This document shows, one piece after another, positions 17,806 through 27,065 of a stretch of DNA of 64,000 nt (position 1 is the stretch's first letter; every line of letters begins with the position of its first letter). The notes under the pieces are model-generated. The model saw only the letters and a program-made list of their open reading frames with translations. It did no database searches and was not told the origin of the DNA. The translations under genes and the position numbers were made by a program. The stretch comes from XYD12-FULL-36-8 sp964613805. Its GTDB lineage: Bacteria > Bacteroidota > Ignavibacteria > Ignavibacteriales > Ignavibacteriaceae. The DNA lies in contig CAZTJF010000021.1 in NCBI GenBank assembly GCA_964613805.1, forward strand, positions 3,125-67,124. Direction: 5' to 3'.

Positions 17806-19914
17806 ATGGTTACGAAACAAATTGAAATTGGCGGCAAATTATTCTCAATTGAAACAGGGAGATTTGCCAAGCAGGCGAACGGTTCAGTTATGGTGAAATA
17901 TGGTGACACGATGGTTCTTGTTACTGCAGTGGCTTCACCGGAAGCCAAACCAGATCAGGATTTTTTCCCTTTGCAAGTTGAATATCGCGAAAAAACTTCT
18001 GCCGCAGGAAAATTTCCTGGCGGATATATAAAAAGAGAAGGACGACCAACCGAAAAGGAAATTCTTAGTGCAAGATTAATTGACCGCCCAATTCGTCCAC
18101 TTTTCCCCGAAGATTTTAAAAACGAAACGCAGGTGATTGCTTTTGTTCTTTCTCATGATGGAGAAAATGACGCAGATGTTCTTGCTGCTGTCGGAGCTTC
18201 TGCTGCTTTAACTATATCCGATATTCCCTTTCATGGACCAATGGGAGAAGTAAGAGTTGGAAGATTAAATGGTTCATTTATTGTCAACCCAACCTTTCAG
18301 CAGCTTAAAGATTGCGATATTGATTTGACCGTGGGCGGAACCGAAGATTCTCTGATGATGGTTGAAGGAGAATCAAAACAAATAAGTGAGGGCGAACTTC
18401 TTGAGGCGCTAAAATTTGCTCATGAAGAAATTAAAAAAATTGTTCGGCTCCAGAACGAGTTGAAAAGTGAAGTTGGAAAACCTAAAATGGCAATTTCGCA
18501 AGTTGAAGTTGATGCATCATTAAAGAAAGATGTTTACGATCTTGCTTATGATAAGCTGAAACAAATTGTTCACTCCATACTCGCTAAAGAAGAACGAAGC
18601 CAAAAGAACAATGAACTTTCAGAGTTAGTTAAAACCTCACTTGCTGAAAAATATCCAGAACAAGAAAAGGTGATAGGCGAAATACTTCACGATCTTGAAA
18701 AAGAACTTATGCGGGAGAGAATTCTTAAAGAAGGAATTCGGCTTGACGGAAGAAATACAAAACAAGTTCGCCCGATAACAATTGAATTGGGAATTTTACC
18801 TCGAACTCATGGTTCTGCTTTATTTACGCGAGGTGAAACTCAAAGCTTAACCACTGTAACGCTTGGAACGAAAAATGACGAACAGACAATTGATGGATTA
18901 ATTGAAGAGTACACTAAAAAATTTATGCTTCATTACAATTTCCCTCCGTTTAGTGTAGGAGAAGTTGGCAGAATGACCGGTGTAGGAAGACGTGAAATAG
19001 GACATGGACATTTAGCCGAAAGAGCTTTAAAGATGGTGGTTCCTGCAGAGGAACAATTTCCTTATACAATGAGAGTTATATCTGATATTTTAGAATCAAA
19101 CGGAAGTTCATCCATGGCAACTGTTTGCGCGGGTTCTTTATCTCTAATGGATGGCGGCGTACCAATTAAAAAAGCCGTTGCTGGAATTGCAATGGGATTG
19201 GTAAAAGAAGGAGATCAGTACGCAATACTTTCCGATATTCTCGGTAATGAGGATCATCTTGGAGATATGGATTTTAAGGTTGCTGGAACTGATGAAGGAA
19301 TTACTGCATTCCAAATGGATATTAAAATTCGCGGCATATCTTTTGAAATAATGGAGAAAGCATTACAGCAGGCAAAAGATGGCCGGCTGCACATTCTTAA
19401 AATAATGAACGAGGCAATTGCTCAGCCAAGAGAATCATTATCACAATATGCCCCTCGGCTTTTAACAATGAAAGTTGATACGGATCAAATTGGTTTGATA
19501 ATTGGTCCTGGTGGGAAAACTATTCAAGGAATGCAAAGATTATTTGGTGTTGAAATCGCAATAGATGATGATGGTACGGTTAATATAGCTTCTCCAAATA
19601 AAGAGAACGCAACGAAGTGCAAGGAGTATATCAAGAAAATGACAGCAACTCCTGAAGTTGGTGAGATTTATGACGGTATCATTACTAAGATTATGGATTT
19701 CGGTGCATTCGTTGAAATACTTCCCGGTAAAGAAGGTCTGCTTCATATCTCTCAGATAGATAACAAGCGAGTTAATAAAGTAACCGATTATTTTAAAGAA
19801 GGCGACAAGGTTACGGTTAAACTTCTTAAAGTTGAAAACGGTAAATTTTCTCTCAGCAGAAAAGAGTTATTAAAAGAAAACAGCAGTTCAAACAAAACGG
19901 AAGCAAGTTCATAA
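17806..19914 (+). CDS. pnp: Polyribonucleotide nucleotidyltransferase (PNPase)
   Basis: A phosphorolytic 3'-5' exoribonuclease of 702 residues. Two RNase PH domains are separated by a helical linker: FPLQVEYREKTSAAGKFPGG in the first, SNGSSSMATVCAGSLSLMDG in the second, active core. A KH domain (IGLIIGPGGKTIQGM, about 565-580) and an S1 domain (GEIYDGIITKIMDFGAFVEI) follow. It acts in mRNA decay and pairs with rng encoded next on the same strand. Confidence 0.98.
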   Translation: MVTKQIEIGGKLFSIETGRFAKQANGSVMVKYGDTMVLVTAVASPEAKPDQDFFPLQVEYREKTSAAGKFPGGYIKREGRPTEKEILSARLIDRPIRPLFPEDFKNETQVIAFVLSHDGENDADVLAAVGASAALTISDIPFHGPMGEVRVGRLNGSFIVNPTFQQLKDCDIDLTVGGTEDSLMMVEGESKQISEGELLEALKFAHEEIKKIVRLQNELKSEVGKPKMAISQVEVDASLKKDVYDLAYDKLKQIVHSILAKEERSQKNNELSELVKTSLAEKYPEQEKVIGEILHDLEKELMRERILKEGIRLDGRNTKQVRPITIELGILPRTHGSALFTRGETQSLTTVTLGTKNDEQTIDGLIEEYTKKFMLHYNFPPFSVGEVGRMTGVGRREIGHGHLAERALKMVVPAEEQFPYTMRVISDILESNGSSSMATVCAGSLSLMDGGVPIKKAVAGIAMGLVKEGDQYAILSDILGNEDHLGDMDFKVAGTDEGITAFQMDIKIRGISFEIMEKALQQAKDGRLHILKIMNEAIAQPRESLSQYAPRLLTMKVDTDQIGLIIGPGGKTIQGMQRLFGVEIAIDDDGTVNIASPNKENATKCKEYIKKMTATPEVGEIYDGIITKIMDFGAFVEILPGKEGLLHISQIDNKRVNKVTDYFKEGDKVTVKLLKVENGKFSLSRKELLKENSSSNKTEASS

Positions 19915-20122
19915 CAATGAATTTCCGTATAGAAATTTTAACAAAAATTAATTTTAACACGTTCAGGCTTGGTTTATAAAGAGTTAAATCTTCAAATGAT
20001 ATTTTACCTATTTGTTTTTTCAAATATCGAAGAAACAAAACATATTAATCCGAGCTTGGATCATTTACAAACAAAATTTTATTTAATGAAATATCTTATT
20101 TCATTCAAAGAGTTTTTCCTTT

Positions 20123-21700
20123 ATGGTAAAAGAAATTGTAATAAATTCATCTGCAACACAAACACGCGTAGCAATAACAGAAGATGGATCATTAGCCGAC
20201 TTTTTTGTTGATTATCCTGAAAATCGCAGAACAGTCGGGGACATTTATTTAGGTAAAGTTGCGCGCGTACTTCCTGGTATTAAAGCCGCCTTTATAGATA
20301 TTGGAATGAAGCACGATGCCTTCCTCCATTTTTCCGACATTGGCGAAACAACAAAACAGCTTCAAGACATGATCGGCGATGACGATTCTGATATTGATGA
20401 GGACGAGGAAGATGAAAGTTCTAAACGAAGCGATACTCAAAACAAGAATACTTCAGACAGTCCGCCAAGACCCTCAATTCCTAAACTGCAAAAGGGACAG
20501 GAAATTCTGGTTCAAATAACTAAAGAGCCTGTAAACAACAAAGGTGTCAGAGTAAGCTCTTCCATTTCTCTGCCGGGAAGGTTTTGTGTTCTTCTTCCAT
20601 TTGACGGCAAGGTTGGCATATCAAAAAAGATTTCCGATTTTAAAGAACGAAAACGATTGCGCCACATTGCTAGAAGTATTCTGCCAAAGAACTATGGACT
20701 TATCATTCGCACAGTTGCAAAAGATCAAGCCGAAGATGCACTGAAGGACGATCTTAATAATTTGCTAAAAACCTGGCGTGAAATTGAAACTACTGTTAAA
20801 ACCGAAAAACCGCCTGCATTAATTTATCAGGATATGAACACCACCTCCAGCGTTATAAGAGATTTGTTCTCTTCTGATATAACAAAAGTTTTTATTGATT
20901 CAAAAAAATTATACAAACAAATAAAAAATTATGTGCAGGTTGTTCAGCCCGGTTTGGTAGATAAAATAGAACTTTTCCCTTCAGGCACTTCAATTTTTGA
21001 ATCGTTTAAAATTGAAGAACAAATCAAAACTTTGATGGGAAGAAAAATACCGCTGCCAAGCGGCGGGTATCTAATTTTAGAACACACCGAAGCAATGGTT
21101 GTTGTTGATGTCAACAGCGGAAGATATGCTAAGAGTAAAGAGCAGGAACTGAATTCACTTAAAACTGATCTTGAAGCATCGAGGGAAATTGCACGTCAGC
21201 TTAGATTAAGAGACATTGGCGGAATTATCGTCGTTGACTTTATTGACCTCGAAGAAGATAAAAACAAAAAGAAAATTTTTGATGAGCTTAAAAAAGAATT
21301 CAGAAGAGACCGAGCAAAAGTCACCGTGCTTCCCATGTCTGATTTTGGATTGGTTCAGATAACCAGGCAGCGCGTTAGACAAAACATTATGCAAACCATG
21401 AAAGAAGTTTGCCCATACTGCCTCGGCTCAGGTTTGTTGACCAAGCATTCTCACATAGTTTATGATCTTGAAGATTGGATTAAAAAATTCAAAAAGACTT
21501 CACGCGAAAAACGGCTTGTACTTAGGTGTCACCCCTTATTTGCGGCAAGATTAAGGGAAGGAAAAGATGTTTCGATTCTAAAGCTCCAATTAAAATATTT
21601 TATTAGAATTAGAATTGAAGAAGATAATAACATGCAGATCGGTCATTTGAAATTTATTTCTGCAAAAACCGGAAGCGAGCTTACTGAAATTTTCAATTGA
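20123..21700 (+). CDS. rng: Ribonuclease G/E family endoribonuclease
   Basis: A single-strand-specific endoribonuclease for rRNA maturation and mRNA decay, 525 residues. The N-terminal S1 domain (GDIYLGKVARVLPGIKAAFI) is interrupted by an acidic low-complexity insertion (about residues 90-128). Catalytic aspartates are in MVVVDVNSGRY and IVVDFIDLEEDKNK, and the zinc-link CPYCLGSG is present. The long RNase E C-terminal scaffold is absent, so it is RNase G-like. It follows pnp, but a 208-base gap leaves room for its own promoter. Confidence 0.95.
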   Translation: MVKEIVINSSATQTRVAITEDGSLADFFVDYPENRRTVGDIYLGKVARVLPGIKAAFIDIGMKHDAFLHFSDIGETTKQLQDMIGDDDSDIDEDEEDESSKRSDTQNKNTSDSPPRPSIPKLQKGQEILVQITKEPVNNKGVRVSSSISLPGRFCVLLPFDGKVGISKKISDFKERKRLRHIARSILPKNYGLIIRTVAKDQAEDALKDDLNNLLKTWREIETTVKTEKPPALIYQDMNTTSSVIRDLFSSDITKVFIDSKKLYKQIKNYVQVVQPGLVDKIELFPSGTSIFESFKIEEQIKTLMGRKIPLPSGGYLILEHTEAMVVVDVNSGRYAKSKEQELNSLKTDLEASREIARQLRLRDIGGIIVVDFIDLEEDKNKKKIFDELKKEFRRDRAKVTVLPMSDFGLVQITRQRVRQNIMQTMKEVCPYCLGSGLLTKHSHIVYDLEDWIKKFKKTSREKRLVLRCHPLFAARLREGKDVSILKLQLKYFIRIRIEEDNNMQIGHLKFISAKTGSELTEIFN

Positions 21701-21736
21701 TAAACTTATTTTTAAATAATTAAACTTTTACGACAA

Positions 21737-22819
21737 ATGAAAAAAACTAAATTTCACAACCTTCACGAAAAAAACGGCGCTAAGATTGTCGAGTTCGCCG
21801 GATATCTTATGCCCATCCAATATTCATCTATAATTGCCGAACATAAAGCTGTTCGAAACTCTGTAGGAGTGTTTGACGTATCGCACATGGGTGAAGTTTT
21901 TGTTTCCGGAGAAAATGCATTGGACTTCGTTCAAAACATTACCGTGAATGATGCCTCTGTTTTATTTCCAGGCAGAGTACAATATTCGGCAATGTGTTAC
22001 CCTGATGGTGGAATTGTTGACGATCTTCTCGTTTACAGATTAGCTGAGGATAAATTTATGCTTGTCATAAATGCATCAAATATCGAGAAAGACTTTAATT
22101 GGATGAAGGAGAATAATAAGTTCGGAGTTGAGTTAAAGAATCTCAGCGATGATTATTCTTTACTTGCTGTTCAAGGTCCAAGGTCAAAAGATGTTGTACA
22201 AAAAATCTGCGACAAAAATCTTGACCTTGAGTATTATCATTTTACGCAAGCCAAAATTGCTGGAATTGATATGCTGGTTTCGAGAACAGGCTATACCGGC
22301 GAATTGGGATACGAGCTTTATTTTACTGGAGATGAAAAAACCGCTGAACATGTTTGGAATTCTGTTTTCAATGCCGGTAAAGAATTCGATATTCAGCCGA
22401 TCGGTTTAGCCGCAAGAGATTCGCTAAGATTAGAAATGGGCTTTTGCTTATATGGAAACGATATTGATCAAACAACTAATCCTTTGGAAGCCGGACTTGG
22501 CTGGATAACAAAGCTCAAAAAACAAAACTTTATTGCAAAGGAAGTTCTGTTAAAAGTTAAGTCGGATGGTTTGAAAAGAAAATTAGTACCTTTGATAACA
22601 GAAGAGAAGTCGTTTCCGAGAAAAGGATATGAAATAACTCTACGCGGCAAAAAGGTTGGAATGCTTACAAGTGGAACAGTAAGTCCTGTGCTTGATAAAG
22701 CAATTGCATTGGGTTATGTTGAAACTCAATACGCCGCTGAAAATACAGAATTAAATTTTTTAATTAGAGGAAAAGAAATTCCGGCAAAAGTTACCACGCT
22801 TCCTTTTGTTAAAAAATGA
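21737..22819 (+). CDS. gcvT: Glycine cleavage system T protein (aminomethyltransferase)
   Basis: It transfers the methylene group from the aminomethyl-lipoyl H protein to tetrahydrofolate. At 360 residues it has the usual length. Motifs: FAGYLMPIQYSSIIAEHKAV, GVFDVSHMGE, YTGELGYELYF and GLAARDSLRLEMG with the catalytic Asp. No H or P protein gene is nearby and no glycine riboswitch was seen in the 36-base upstream gap, so the rest of the system must be elsewhere. Confidence 0.96.
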   Translation: MKKTKFHNLHEKNGAKIVEFAGYLMPIQYSSIIAEHKAVRNSVGVFDVSHMGEVFVSGENALDFVQNITVNDASVLFPGRVQYSAMCYPDGGIVDDLLVYRLAEDKFMLVINASNIEKDFNWMKENNKFGVELKNLSDDYSLLAVQGPRSKDVVQKICDKNLDLEYYHFTQAKIAGIDMLVSRTGYTGELGYELYFTGDEKTAEHVWNSVFNAGKEFDIQPIGLAARDSLRLEMGFCLYGNDIDQTTNPLEAGLGWITKLKKQNFIAKEVLLKVKSDGLKRKLVPLITEEKSFPRKGYEITLRGKKVGMLTSGTVSPVLDKAIALGYVETQYAAENTELNFLIRGKEIPAKVTTLPFVKK

Positions 22820-22862
22820 TTAACTCAAAATTGTCGAATGAAACATTTAAATTGCTGCTGAT

Positions 22863-23585
22863 ATGAAAATTAATGTTCTCTTTTCTTACATAAGCACCGA
22901 AGAACTGGCTTTTACAGGAAAAACCACAGTTGTAATTGATGTTCTCAGAGCATCAACGACAATAATACAAGCTTTGCAGAATGGTGCAAAAGAGGTTATT
23001 CCTGTTGCCTCGGTTGAATTTGCAGTTAAGGTTTCCGGCGGAATGTTTGGCGGGCAAACTCTTCTCGGCGGTGAGAGAAATACAAAAAAGCTGGAAGGAT
23101 TTGCTTTGGGAAATTCTCCTCTCGAATACACTCCCGAAGTTGTTGGTGGAAAAACCATCATATTGTTTACAACTAATGGTTCTAAAGCAATTGTCAAGGC
23201 AAAGTTTTCCGAAAATTTATTCATTGCCGCCTTTACAAATTTAATTGCTGTGGCAAATCATCTTTTAAAACTCAACAAAGATTTTGAGATTTTATGTTCG
23301 GGCAGAGGAAATAATTTTTCAATGGAAGATGTAATTTGTGCCGGTAAGATTATTTCTGAAATTCAAAAAATAAATAACGGTGTTGAGCTTACAGATTCTG
23401 CAAAAGCAAGTGTCGCCTTAAGCAAATCATCTGGAAAAAATATTCTGACAATGCTGAAACAATCCGAGCATGGCAAAATTTTAATTGATAATGATTTTAT
23501 CGAAGATATAAAATTCTGCAGCCGGATTGGCACCTCTGAAACAATACCATATTTAAGTTCCGGCGTATTGAAAGCACTTCAATAA
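22863..23585 (+). CDS. ComB family 2-phosphosulfolactate phosphatase-like protein
   Basis: The 240-residue protein matches the ComB family: VVIDVLRASTTIIQAL, LLGGERNTKKLEGFALGNSP, and ILFTTNGSKAI. In methanogens ComB dephosphorylates 2-phosphosulfolactate in coenzyme M synthesis. Bacterial homologues are widespread without that pathway, so the actual substrate here is uncertain. It lies between gcvT and ftsK on the same strand with short gaps. Confidence 0.85.
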   Translation: MKINVLFSYISTEELAFTGKTTVVIDVLRASTTIIQALQNGAKEVIPVASVEFAVKVSGGMFGGQTLLGGERNTKKLEGFALGNSPLEYTPEVVGGKTIILFTTNGSKAIVKAKFSENLFIAAFTNLIAVANHLLKLNKDFEILCSGRGNNFSMEDVICAGKIISEIQKINNGVELTDSAKASVALSKSSGKNILTMLKQSEHGKILIDNDFIEDIKFCSRIGTSETIPYLSSGVLKALQ

Positions 23586-23623
23586 TATTAAATTGAAACA
23601 GCCCAAATATATTTTTATTTTAA

Positions 23624-26062
23624 ATGGCCATTAAAAGAAAAACAAGACCCCAGCCGAATAGACAAGAAGACGACGGTCTTTTCACACTTACCAACGAGAA
23701 GAAGAAAAAAATTCTTGGTTTGCTGCTAATTGTCTTTTCGGTTCTTCTTTTTTTGAGCATAATATCTTATTCAAGAAATGACGAAAACTGGTTAGACACA
23801 TTTTTCTCTGATCTTGTTAACGGTAAAAGCAAAGAGGTCTCAAATTGGCTGGGCATTATTGGCGCACATTTCTCAAACTTTCTTGTTAATCGAACTCTTG
23901 GTTATTTCTCTGTTGCATTCCCAATAGTTATATTTTTATGGGGAATTGCTTTTTTCAAGAAAATAAAATTCCGAACAATCATTTATATAACTAATTTCAT
24001 TTTACTTGCCGCAATTATTCTCGCAAGTTTGTTTGGAATTCTAAAAAGTATTTTTGGCGAATCACCTTTGTTTGCACATCTATCGGGTAACGTCGGAGAT
24101 TATTTTGGTGAGGTTCTTAAACGATTATTCGGTGGAATTGGCGGCGTAATCTTTCTCATCACTTCATTTTTGCTTTTGCTAATCATCGCCTTTAATGTAA
24201 AAATTGAGGGCTTAGTTTCATTTCTAAAAAGTTTCTTCACAAGAACCGCCTCCGAAGAAAAAACTAATGATAAAGAATCTAAGTCTGCCGCAGATACAAA
24301 TCTTGAGAAGATAAAAGATTTAAGGCCAGCGAAAAAGAAAAGAAGAATAATTCCTCAGGAAGAAGCAGAAGCTAAAGAGGAAGAAGAGTTGGAAGATGAA
24401 GAAACAAAAATTCGAATCATACGGAAAGATGAGGAGGAAGCCCCCCTTCCAATTGAAACAAATGAAATTCTAAAAGATGAAATAAAGAAGGTGGATTTAG
24501 AAAAAACAGGAGACATCCTTCCGAGAGAAGCGCATGTTAAACCCGAACAGAACTTGCCGAACCAGTGGGAAGAAATTATCACCTTTAAAAAACCGGGACT
24601 TGAACTTCTTGATCCGGTAGTTGATGAAGATTATAAAGTTGCTGAAGAAGAGCTAAAAAGAAATGCTGAACAGTTAAAAGAAAAACTAAAGCTCTTTGAT
24701 ATTTCTATTCAAGATATTTCTGTTACTCCCGGTCCAGTTGTTACACTTTACGAAATTGTACCGGAGCCGGGCGTTAAGATTAGCAGAATTGTCGGATTAG
24801 AAAATGATATTGCTTTAGCTCTCGCTGCAAAAGGAATTAGAATTATTGCTCCAATTCCCGGCAAAAGCGCAATCGGTGTGGAGATTCCAAACGCCGAAGC
24901 ATCTGTTGTAAATGCAAGATCGGTAGTTGGAAAAGTGCTCGATTCTAAATTTGAATTGCCAATGGCATTTGGTAAAACAATCAGCGGTGACGTTTATGTT
25001 ACGGATTTATCAAAGATGCCGCATCTTCTAATTGCGGGTTCAACCGGTTCAGGTAAAAGTGTGGGAATTAACATGATTGTTGCGAGCTTGCTTTATGCCA
25101 AGCATCCTTCCGATGTTAAACTCATAATGATTGATCCTAAAAAGATAGAGCTATCTTTTTACAACAAGCTGCGTAAACATTATCTTGCCGTTTCACCCGA
25201 TCTTGAAGAAGAAATTATAACAACCCCGCAGAATGCGGTTCTTCTCCTGAAATCAGTTGAATATGAAATGGAAAAAAGATACGATAAACTTGCAAAAGCA
25301 GGCGTTAGAAACATCGTTGATTACAACGTCAAAGTTGCTGATGTTGACAAGAGACCAAAGGATACAGATGAAATTAAGCATCATCATTTACCATACCTAA
25401 TTGTTATAGTTGATGAGCTTGCAGATTTGATGATCACAGCTGGAAGAGAAGTTGAAGAACCAATTACAAGATTAGCACAGCTTGCACGAGCAGTGGGTAT
25501 TCATCTTGTTCTTGCAACACAACGACCATCTGTGAATGTTATTACTGGAGTTATTAAGGCAAATTTTAGCTCACGCATAGCGTATCAGGTTGCAACAAAA
25601 ATTGATTCCCGCACTATTCTCGATATGAATGGTGCAGAACAGCTATTAGGAAAAGGCGACATGCTTTTTCTTCCCACAGGTTCGCCTAAACCTATCCGTA
25701 TTCAAAATGCATTTATTTCTACAGACGAAGTTGAAAAACTGACCGGCTACATAGAATCTCAGCCGGGTTATTCAAGACCATATTTTCTTCCATCTCTTTA
25801 TGAAAAGAAGAAAGAGTCGGCAGGTAAATTTTTATCCGATTTAGATCCAATGTTTGAAGAAGCTGCCCGTGTTATTGTTCGTCATCAGCAGGGTTCAGTT
25901 TCTCTTCTTCAAAGAAGATTAAAACTGGGATATTCAAGAGCAGCAAGAATTGTTGACCAGCTTGAAGAAGCCGGGATAGTCGGACCAAATGATGGAAGTA
26001 AAGCTCGATCGGTAATTGTTGAGAATGAAGAACAGCTTGAAACCATTCTCCGCAGTCTATAA
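23624..26062 (+). CDS. ftsK: DNA translocase FtsK/SpoIIIE
   Basis: A septal DNA pump for chromosome segregation, 812 residues. Four transmembrane helices lie in the first 190 residues, then a charged linker (about 205-300), then the motor domain with Walker A AGSTGSGKS near residue 473, Walker B IVIVDELADLM and the LATQRPSVNVITG motif. The C-terminal gamma winged helix is present (SVSLLQRRLKLGYSRAARIV), so recognition of orientation sequences is expected. The ORF is intact. Confidence 0.97.
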   Translation: MAIKRKTRPQPNRQEDDGLFTLTNEKKKKILGLLLIVFSVLLFLSIISYSRNDENWLDTFFSDLVNGKSKEVSNWLGIIGAHFSNFLVNRTLGYFSVAFPIVIFLWGIAFFKKIKFRTIIYITNFILLAAIILASLFGILKSIFGESPLFAHLSGNVGDYFGEVLKRLFGGIGGVIFLITSFLLLLIIAFNVKIEGLVSFLKSFFTRTASEEKTNDKESKSAADTNLEKIKDLRPAKKKRRIIPQEEAEAKEEEELEDEETKIRIIRKDEEEAPLPIETNEILKDEIKKVDLEKTGDILPREAHVKPEQNLPNQWEEIITFKKPGLELLDPVVDEDYKVAEEELKRNAEQLKEKLKLFDISIQDISVTPGPVVTLYEIVPEPGVKISRIVGLENDIALALAAKGIRIIAPIPGKSAIGVEIPNAEASVVNARSVVGKVLDSKFELPMAFGKTISGDVYVTDLSKMPHLLIAGSTGSGKSVGINMIVASLLYAKHPSDVKLIMIDPKKIELSFYNKLRKHYLAVSPDLEEEIITTPQNAVLLLKSVEYEMEKRYDKLAKAGVRNIVDYNVKVADVDKRPKDTDEIKHHHLPYLIVIVDELADLMITAGREVEEPITRLAQLARAVGIHLVLATQRPSVNVITGVIKANFSSRIAYQVATKIDSRTILDMNGAEQLLGKGDMLFLPTGSPKPIRIQNAFISTDEVEKLTGYIESQPGYSRPYFLPSLYEKKKESAGKFLSDLDPMFEEAARVIVRHQQGSVSLLQRRLKLGYSRAARIVDQLEEAGIVGPNDGSKARSVIVENEEQLETILRSL

Positions 26063-26130
26063 TATTTTGTTTAGCTCTATTCCATTTTAACCAAATCCTT
26101 TTATTTTTAGATATAAAATTTTAAATCTTG

Positions 26131-26517
26131 ATGAGAAAAAATATATCTTCCGGTGCACAGTGGGAAAACATTGTCGGTTATTCAAGAGCTGTCAGAGTTG
26201 GAAATGTTATTGAAATTTCAGGAACAGTAGCATCGGATGGAAATGAAGTGGTTGGTAAAAATGATTTGTATCAACAAACCAAATTTATCTTGAAGAAGAT
26301 AGAATCTGTCTTGATTGAAGCCGGTGCCGCATTGACCGATGTTGTGCGAACAAGAATTTATGTAACGGACATTACAAAATGGAGAGAGGCTGCAAAGGCA
26401 CATCAGGAAATTTTTGGCAATATAAAACCAGCCACTTCAATGATTGAGGTTAGTTCGCTAATTTCACCTGAATATCTTGTTGAGGTAGAAGCAACTGCAA
26501 TTTTAGAAACGAAGTAA
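26131..26517 (+). CDS. RidA family protein (reactive enamine/imine deaminase-like)
   Basis: A 128-residue protein of the RidA/YjgF/UK114 family, which in characterised members hydrolyses reactive enamines and imines. Conserved elements are GTVASDGNEVVG, GAALTDVVRTRIYVTDI with the key Arg, and an EVEATAIL end. The start is taken at ATG 26131; a TTG immediately before it could also serve. It is followed 20 bases later by a VOC-family gene, so the two may be co-transcribed. Confidence 0.9.
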   Translation: MRKNISSGAQWENIVGYSRAVRVGNVIEISGTVASDGNEVVGKNDLYQQTKFILKKIESVLIEAGAALTDVVRTRIYVTDITKWREAAKAHQEIFGNIKPATSMIEVSSLISPEYLVEVEATAILETK

Positions 26518-26537
26518 ATTAATCAAGGAAAACCCGA

Positions 26538-27032
26538 TTGGAATTTAAAACTCATCCAAAAACAAAAATTGGACACATTCATTTAACTGTTTCAAATCTT
26601 GAAAACTCTCTAAAATTTTATCGTGATATTTTAGGATTTGAAATAACTCAATACTACGGCGATCAAGCAGTATTTCTTTCTGCCGGCGGTTATCATCATC
26701 ATATTGGATTGAACACATGGGCAGGCGATGGTGCAACTCCACCACCATCCGGTCATACCGGATTATATCACTTTGCCATTCTTTATCCTAGCAGAAAAGA
26801 ATTAGCGAGAGTTTTGAGAAGACTTTACGAAGTAAATTATAAGATTGACGGGGCTTCCGATCATGGTGTTTCCGAATCAATATATATTTCAGATCCGGAT
26901 GGAAATGGTATAGAGCTTTATTCAGATCGCCGGGAGGAAAATTGGCCGATTAATGCTAATGGACATTTAGAGATGACAACAAAACCTTTAGATGTTATTG
27001 CCCTGCTCTCAGAGCTTGACGAAGAAAATTGA
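26538..27032 (+). CDS. VOC family protein, extradiol dioxygenase/glyoxalase-like
   Basis: The 164-residue protein has two beta-alpha-beta modules typical of the vicinal oxygen chelate fold. Likely metal ligands are the His in IGHIHLTVSN, the His in GLYHFAILYP and the Glu in GNGIELYSDR, the His-His-Glu set of catechol 2,3-dioxygenase-like proteins. The start is TTG (26538), with AAGGA about ten bases upstream. The substrate is unknown. It sits between the RidA gene and glgP. Confidence 0.85.
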   Translation: MEFKTHPKTKIGHIHLTVSNLENSLKFYRDILGFEITQYYGDQAVFLSAGGYHHHIGLNTWAGDGATPPPSGHTGLYHFAILYPSRKELARVLRRLYEVNYKIDGASDHGVSESIYISDPDGNGIELYSDRREENWPINANGHLEMTTKPLDVIALLSELDEEN

Positions 27033-27065
27033 TTCTATAATAGTAAAACTTAATTAGATGTCATT

